Shown: one piece after another, positions 58,741-64,000 of the stretch
Layout of the letters: each line of letters opens with the position of its first letter
Numbering within the stretch: the stretch's first letter is position 1
From: Molanna angustata
Taxonomy: Eukaryota; Arthropoda; Insecta; Trichoptera; Molannidae
NCBI GenBank assembly: GCA_963576475.1
Contig: OY754964.1
Location: 48,434,861 to 48,498,860 of the forward strand
DNA: 64,000 nt
Reading direction: 5' to 3'
Position numbers and translations under genes: made by a program
Notes under the pieces: generated by a model
The model's input: the letters and a program-made list of their open reading frames with translations, nothing else
Told to the model about the DNA's origin: nothing
Database searches by the model: none

Positions 58741-59681
58741 CGTGAGTATCAATATATAAAGGTTCGATTCTGATCCGACCTAATCAAATTTGCATACACG
58801 GGATTCAAAACTCGAGTAAACCTTAAAAAATACCCACTCATTATATGTTAAAAAATACCCACCAATAATACGAATTAAATTTGTAAAAATATATATATTT
58901 TTTGTTACAATTTTTATATATAATTATAAGCTGCTTCAGAACAGGTTTTTAACCTAGTGAAGCAGTTTACATTCCGCATCTAGTTCTTAAGGATCTTTTT
59001 TTTTTGTAAAAATATTGTATTGTTAAACTTTGATGTGTACCTGTATATTATTTCTTATGTTACAAATAAATAAAAAAAAAAAAAAAAAAATTTTTTTTAC
59101 CTTCACCTGAATAGTTTGTAATAGTCTGAATAGCCTCCTTTCCCAGGTATTTGTCTTTTTTCCTTTACAAGCTACATATGTAAGTTCAAAGAATGTAATG
59201 TTCTGAAACAGAAAAAGATATGATATATTTACGTGTATTCTGTACTTCAGATTCCAGAGTTCGTTTTTTATGGCTTTTTTCATATTACAAATGAATGATA
59301 TTCATCTAATGTTGTTCAAAAGTCTTTTATCCTTCGGAGTTTGTAATCGCTTACCTATAAAGCGTACACGTTAACCTGTTCCTAAATCAATGAAATGAAA
59401 TGGAAATTAGGACCCGCCACAAAATTTATTCTTGAGGTCAATGTTTTTACGATCGACCCCGAGGACATAAAAAGACTTTGCGATAAATCTCTTAACCAGA
59501 GAAAGAGAGAGAGACAGAGAACAGGAGATGTAAAAAAACACATCCCCTCTACTTTCTTATACGTAACATAAAATATACGTAATGCAAACAAATGGATTGC
59601 AAGGATATTTATTTAGGAAAGAGCTTTCAAGTATTCGGGAAATAAGCAAGCTGTAAACTATAGAAATAAGATACATACGTA
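58741..59681. other. AT-rich stretch with poly(A)/poly(T) block
   Basis: An A-run then a T-run at 59072-59099 may be the junction of two opposed retroelement tails. No gene. Confidence 0.4.
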
Positions 59682-59685
59682 TTAA

Positions 59686-60359
59686 GAGGGTGACCGCTGC
59701 CAACGTACCTATTTTTTCAATTTGAATTTGCATAATTACTGCAAAACGAATCATTTTGAAAAAAATAACCTAGTTAATTTGGATATTAATAAAGAAAAAT
59801 ATACCTTAACTTTTTAATTATGTTCTGTATATATTGTTGTAGGAAAATAATAAGCACACCCCGATTTTTGACATTTATCTTAAATTTCTAAAAAACTATA
59901 AGGTATAGAGCATTATATATTTTTTTTAAATTAAAAAAGATCAGTATATCTGGAAAAATACGATGTAACGTTGCATTAATGCATCAGGTTAAGTTAATAG
60001 ACCAAAAAACTTTTATTTCGCAATGGCGCTGAATGGAAAATAAATGTTTTTTTAGGTTTATTTACTAAACCTGAAGCATTAATGCAACGTCACATCATAT
60101 TTTTCTAGATATTTTTATCTTATTTAATTTAAAAAAAAATACATTGAACTACGCCTTATATTTTATTTAAAATATAAGATAAACTTTGAAAATCGGGGTA
60201 TGCATTACAAGAATTTATACAGAACATTATCAAAAAGTAAAGATAAATTTTTCTTTATTAATACCCAAACTATTAAATTATTTTTTTCTAAACGATTTGA
60301 TAATAAATAATGATGGTATATCAAATTGAAAAATAGGTACGTTGGCAGCAGTCCTCCCC
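59686..60359. mobile_element. Palindromic TTAA-flanked MITE, copy 2
   Basis: TTAA at 59682-59685 and 60360-60363. The ends are gagggtgaccgctgccaacg and its mirror. The centre has gttgcattaatgcatcagg and its mirror. It is about 85-90% alike with copy 1 by eye. Confidence 0.88.
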
Positions 60360-60569
60360 TTAAACGGAAATAGTAAACGAGTTGATATGGGAGAGATAAA
60401 AATGGTTAAGCATATATGTGGATAGGTTTGAACAATTTTATTACACAGGTACTATATTTACCAGGTATTGATTGATTAAAAGATCCAAAATCTATTCAAA
60501 AGTACGAGCGAAGATCAATCGAATGCTGTTTTCTGAATGTCTAAAATTTTTTGTGTCATTCTAATATTT

Positions 60570-61220
60570 TTAATGTTGGAAACTGTCACTTCATGATAGA
60601 ACTCCATAATCACAGAATTATGAACAAAAATACTTGTAATTTGGCGTTATATTTAATAAAGTTCGCTAACGTGACTCCCATTTACTGATATCGCTCAATG
60701 CCGAGCATCGTCAGAATAGTGATAAATAGTGACGAAGACCATCTAAGAACATATGAGATGTTTGATTTCTGTGCGGGCGTCCTGGGTTCGATCCCCAGCA
60801 GAGGAGAAATTTATTAAAATTCATTCCTCACGCTAATGTTGCTTCTCTGGGCTGGAAACATTGGTCAGTTGAAATATACTCGCGCAAGGTGAAAGGAAGT
60901 GTTTATTATTATTATTTATTTATTTACGGTATATAACAACCATTTATATAGAAAATAACAAAAATAATATAAAAAACACATCATCCAAGTGCATAAAAAA
61001 ATAAAAAAAATAATCAAGTATAAAGAAAAAAAAATCAACCAAGAATGTTCCAAAGAATGACTAAAATACAAATCAAACAAAGTGTATGAAAAGAATACAA
61101 CAAAAAATTAAAAATCAATTAAGAATGTTCACAATACATATACATACATATACACACATATATTGTCTAAATATATGTAGATTCAAAACGAGGATACGAA
61201 TAATAGAGAAAGAAGGGGTA
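60570..61220 (+). repeat. Dispersed repeat E, copy 2, interrupted
   Basis: 60577 (ggaaactgtcacttcatgat) matches 32273. 60655-60745 matches 30893-30970. 61175-61220 (gattcaaaacgaggatacga) matches 30989. The insertion at about 60746-61165 holds SINE-4 and an A-rich retroelement-like stretch. Confidence 0.65.
60773..60905 (+). mobile_element. SINE-4 (B-box-containing)
   Basis: gcgtcctgggttcgatcccc is a good B box. The body tctctgggctggaaacattg and tactcgcgcaaggtg pairs with 29030-29150 reversed. A (TTATT)n-type tail follows. Confidence 0.65.
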
Positions 61221-61844
61221 TTCCCAAGACATTTATTAATTAAATTGTTTATTGTGATAAAAAAGTTCCTACAATGTTCAAATGTAGTTGCCTGTAGGTA
61301 TATGCTGAAAAAGTAATTAATTTGAAAATGCAGCTTTTAAATGGATTCGTAGAATTTCTATAACCCTTATTTTACTCTAAATTCCAATATTTTAGAGTGA
61401 TAAATATTTATATTAATTTTGTCTTATTCGATGTTCTTTGATTCGATGTGCTTAGTTAATTTAAAACAGTAGTTGTAACAAAATTATTAATTTGACAACT
61501 TTTTATTGGAAGTCTATTTGCACCTTCAGAATTGTCTGCGAAAACATGTTTGTCTGGTAAAAACTTTCACTGACCACTTTTGTATTGCCTATTGACGAAA
61601 AACAATAACTGAAGCTCAGGCAAACTTTTACAGTAGTTTTGTAATAAGTTTCTTGGGATGAATAAATTGTTCCAGTATGTATAAGTAAGAATGTATAATT
61701 GAAGTAGCTGACCTTATCAAATCCAGAATAGAAATAATATGTTGTTTTTCATAAATACCTAATTAATAAATTAAACAATATGTATTTTAACTGAACTCTT
61801 TATTTAATTAATTTTGTATATTCATACATACTGAATTTTTCAGT
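61221..61844. other. AT-rich stretch, nothing recognised
   Basis: No supported feature. Confidence 0.45.
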
Positions 61845-62215
61845 TCCTCCTTTGAAGTAAAATCAGCAAGACTATGCAATACATTAAGTGATGATATTAC
61901 AACGTTTCGATAGATTCATCTTTACAAAAAAGACTAAAATTGGGATATCTGTCTAAAAACTCTCAATTGACACTACTTCCCTATCCTCTCTTACATTCCA
62001 CAACCTCTATCTCCCTCCTTTCTTTATGTATTTCTGTGATTTTACATTTAATAATATTACGTGTTTATCTTTCTGTTTGTTTCTAGTAATTTATTTAATT
62101 TACCTTCCGCTACACTATTTATGACCTCACGTTTCTGTTTGGTTGGTTGAAAGAAATTACCTTATGGCAAAATACCCGCCATTGTACTCATGATAATGTA
62201 CATGAAATAAATAAA
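61845..62215 (+). mobile_element. Non-LTR family N1, 3' end
   Basis: aaatcagcaagactatgcaa is the decayed QSARLW(N) codon block. The 3' UTR ggttggttgaaagaaattac and cccgccattgtactcatgat end in (AATA)n. Confidence 0.75.
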
Positions 62216-63797
62216 TAAATATATCTAGTGAGGCAGTAAATTTCCAATTAGGATCAGTTCTTTGTACCTTTATAGTATTTTTATCATACTTTTATAATGG
62301 AAATAAAATCATTTCATTTCAAACAAATATTATATTGTTTAACAATTCTTTACTGTGTTTATGATTGCAAATATTACTTCGATATACAATCACATTACTC
62401 ATCAAAAAAAGTAAGTATACTTATTTTATTGTACTTTACTTTTATTTCATTCCAAATTGATTTTTTTCAGCTGGAGTATTATGTTTTATTTATTTCATTT
62501 GTTCTCTTACCTGCGTGTTTTCTCCTGATTCTTACAACAACGCCAATATTCTTCTAGAACAAATTAAGGATTCTCGTATTTATAAATAAAAAATAAGAAT
62601 TCTCGTATTTACAATCCCACGTTTTGACCATCACAATTCTTTCTTAATCCTGTAGGTACCGTCATCAATCTACATATCTGAAGTTATTTTTAGTTTGCGT
62701 ATCACTACGAACCAGGAAAGTACGGACTGTGTTTTATTCAGTTCCACAATGCAAAAGATACTAATATATGGCAATTATTTCGGGTTTATATTGTTAAAAT
62801 ATGTGACAAACTATTAATATTCACCTTAAATTAATGTTATATATTAAAAACATTAACGAAATAAGCTTATTTGAAAAATTAAAACAATAGGGTTTTATGG
62901 AAATTTTGGTTCAACATTTAATACATATTTACTAAAAATAACCTTTGAGATTACAAATTTATTAAAAATAATTAGAGATTTGATTTAAAAAAAAAACAAT
63001 CATGGATTTCTCGAAAATCAACACAGCCAACCTTCACAATATCCAACAACATGACAATATTTTATTTTGACATAATATGAAATATTTCGTTACAAATCAG
63101 TTTTTGGACTTTCCATTAAGTTTTACAGAACAGACTGTATGAGTAACAATATTATAAAATCATTAACTAAGCATTAATCGACATAAAACTTACATAGTAA
63201 ATTTTGTTATATCTAATATCTGCCAATACTCGCATATTTATATTTGCCAATAAACGACCACAACCAATCGTAGGAAACAAAATGAAAATATCGGCGAGAA
63301 TCACAAATTGCTGCAAGTAATCAAAATGACAGTTCAAAATAACATATTTTCATATTTGTGACAAGTTGTATCTTGTATATACCTTTGTCCTTATAAGAAG
63401 TTATATTTTCCACCTTTGGTTGTTAATCCTAATCCCATATTTTCATAACAATCCTACCAAATTATTTTATTTTGTAATTATGTGTTGTAACTTACATATA
63501 ATATTCATTACTTTTGTTTAATTTTTGTCTATGGGGGTGTAAACTATTCGTTGTGAAATCGCTTAATTGAAATATTTGTGATAACTTATTTGTAATTAGA
63601 TGATTTATATATAAGACATCCACCTTTATTGGGATGGATTGGTAGCAATTCGATATACTCTGAAGAAACAATCAATCGGGATCAATCACTTTCGTTAACC
63701 ACAATCCCAATCCTTTGCTTATCATCAAATGACATATTCGCTCTTTATTCATAAAAGTGTTTAGGAGTTGATCCTTTTCCTTCTTCATACTGAAGCT
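62216..63797. other. 1.6-kb AT-rich stretch, nothing recognised
   Basis: An 86-codon hydrophobic ORF (62297-62557) is the only open frame; it has no family features. Confidence 0.4.
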
Positions 63798-63863
63798 GAT
63801 TGGTAACCAGAGGGGTTACCAATCAACAGTAGTTAATAACCAGAGTGGTTAATAATAATAATA
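63798..63863. repeat. Two adjacent short hairpins
   Basis: gattggtaacc-agagg-ggttaccaatc (63798-63824), then ttaataacc-agagt-ggttaataa (from about 63833). The loop sequence agagg/agagt is shared, suggesting a local duplication. Confidence 0.7.
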
Positions 63864-63930
63864 ATAAGGACAATTTATAAAGCGCCGTTTAGTGACAACC
63901 GTGGTCACCTCAAGGGCGCTTTCAGTTTGC
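63850..63930 (-). mobile_element. CR1/L2-like non-LTR 3' UTR, copy 3
   Basis: The reverse complement has gaaagcgcccttgaggtgac and cactaaacggcgctttata plus a (TTA)n end, matching the 3' UTR at 35190-35250. No coding part. Confidence 0.7.
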
Positions 63931-64000
63931 AAAAAATAATTTAAAATTAGTCCTATAGCTAACACATTGAAAATGGTGAAACAAAACTTAAAAAAATACA

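Overview
The window looks like AT-rich nuclear DNA of an insect. It is almost entirely non-coding and packed with transposable-element (TE) debris on both strands. The only host gene I can support is the still life / Tiam1-type Rac guanine-nucleotide exchange factor (sif). Two consecutive + strand exons, 25919-26198 and 28525-28656, encode its N-terminal PH (PHn) domain and the start of the following coiled coil. Both have consensus splice sites and matching phases. No other sif exon is recognisable, so the 25.9 kb before and 35.3 kb after are most simply read as very large introns (or upstream flank). The order of insect cannot be fixed from this sequence. The frequent taggtacctacctac-like motifs and the TE types would fit Lepidoptera or Hemiptera.

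Left part (1-25 kb): a minus-strand I/jockey-type non-LTR retrotransposon (ORF1 gag-like, ORF2 endonuclease-RT-RNase H) runs from 4801 off the left edge. A short RTE-like insertion with a perfect 12-bp target duplication splits its ORF2. After it come hAT-like, Helentron-like (HINE), palindromic TTAA-flanked MITE, tRNA-derived SINE and many 5'-truncated non-LTR remnants.

Middle (25-43 kb): the two sif exons, a tandem repeat, foldback elements, two more HINE copies (31.2 kb and 42.2 kb), a second RTE-like insertion with target duplication, a 1.9-kb long-TIR element and a CpG-rich TIR element.

Right part (43-64 kb): a 362-bp palindrome between (AT)n runs of about 160 and 331 bp, a fourth HINE copy nested in a third palindromic MITE, a cluster of SINEs, several tandem repeats, a CCGCGG hairpin cluster, and a 130-bp module present both alone and inside an inverted-repeat element.

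The window is best read as an intronic TE archive. Nested insertions give a relative chronology, and several repeat families (the SINE with a Thr-like head, the HINE family, the TTAA palindromes, and hammerhead-like motifs at 37.6 and 43.3-43.6 kb) are coherent enough to be defined from this window alone. No bacterial-type system, CRISPR array, operon or functional tRNA/rRNA gene was found.
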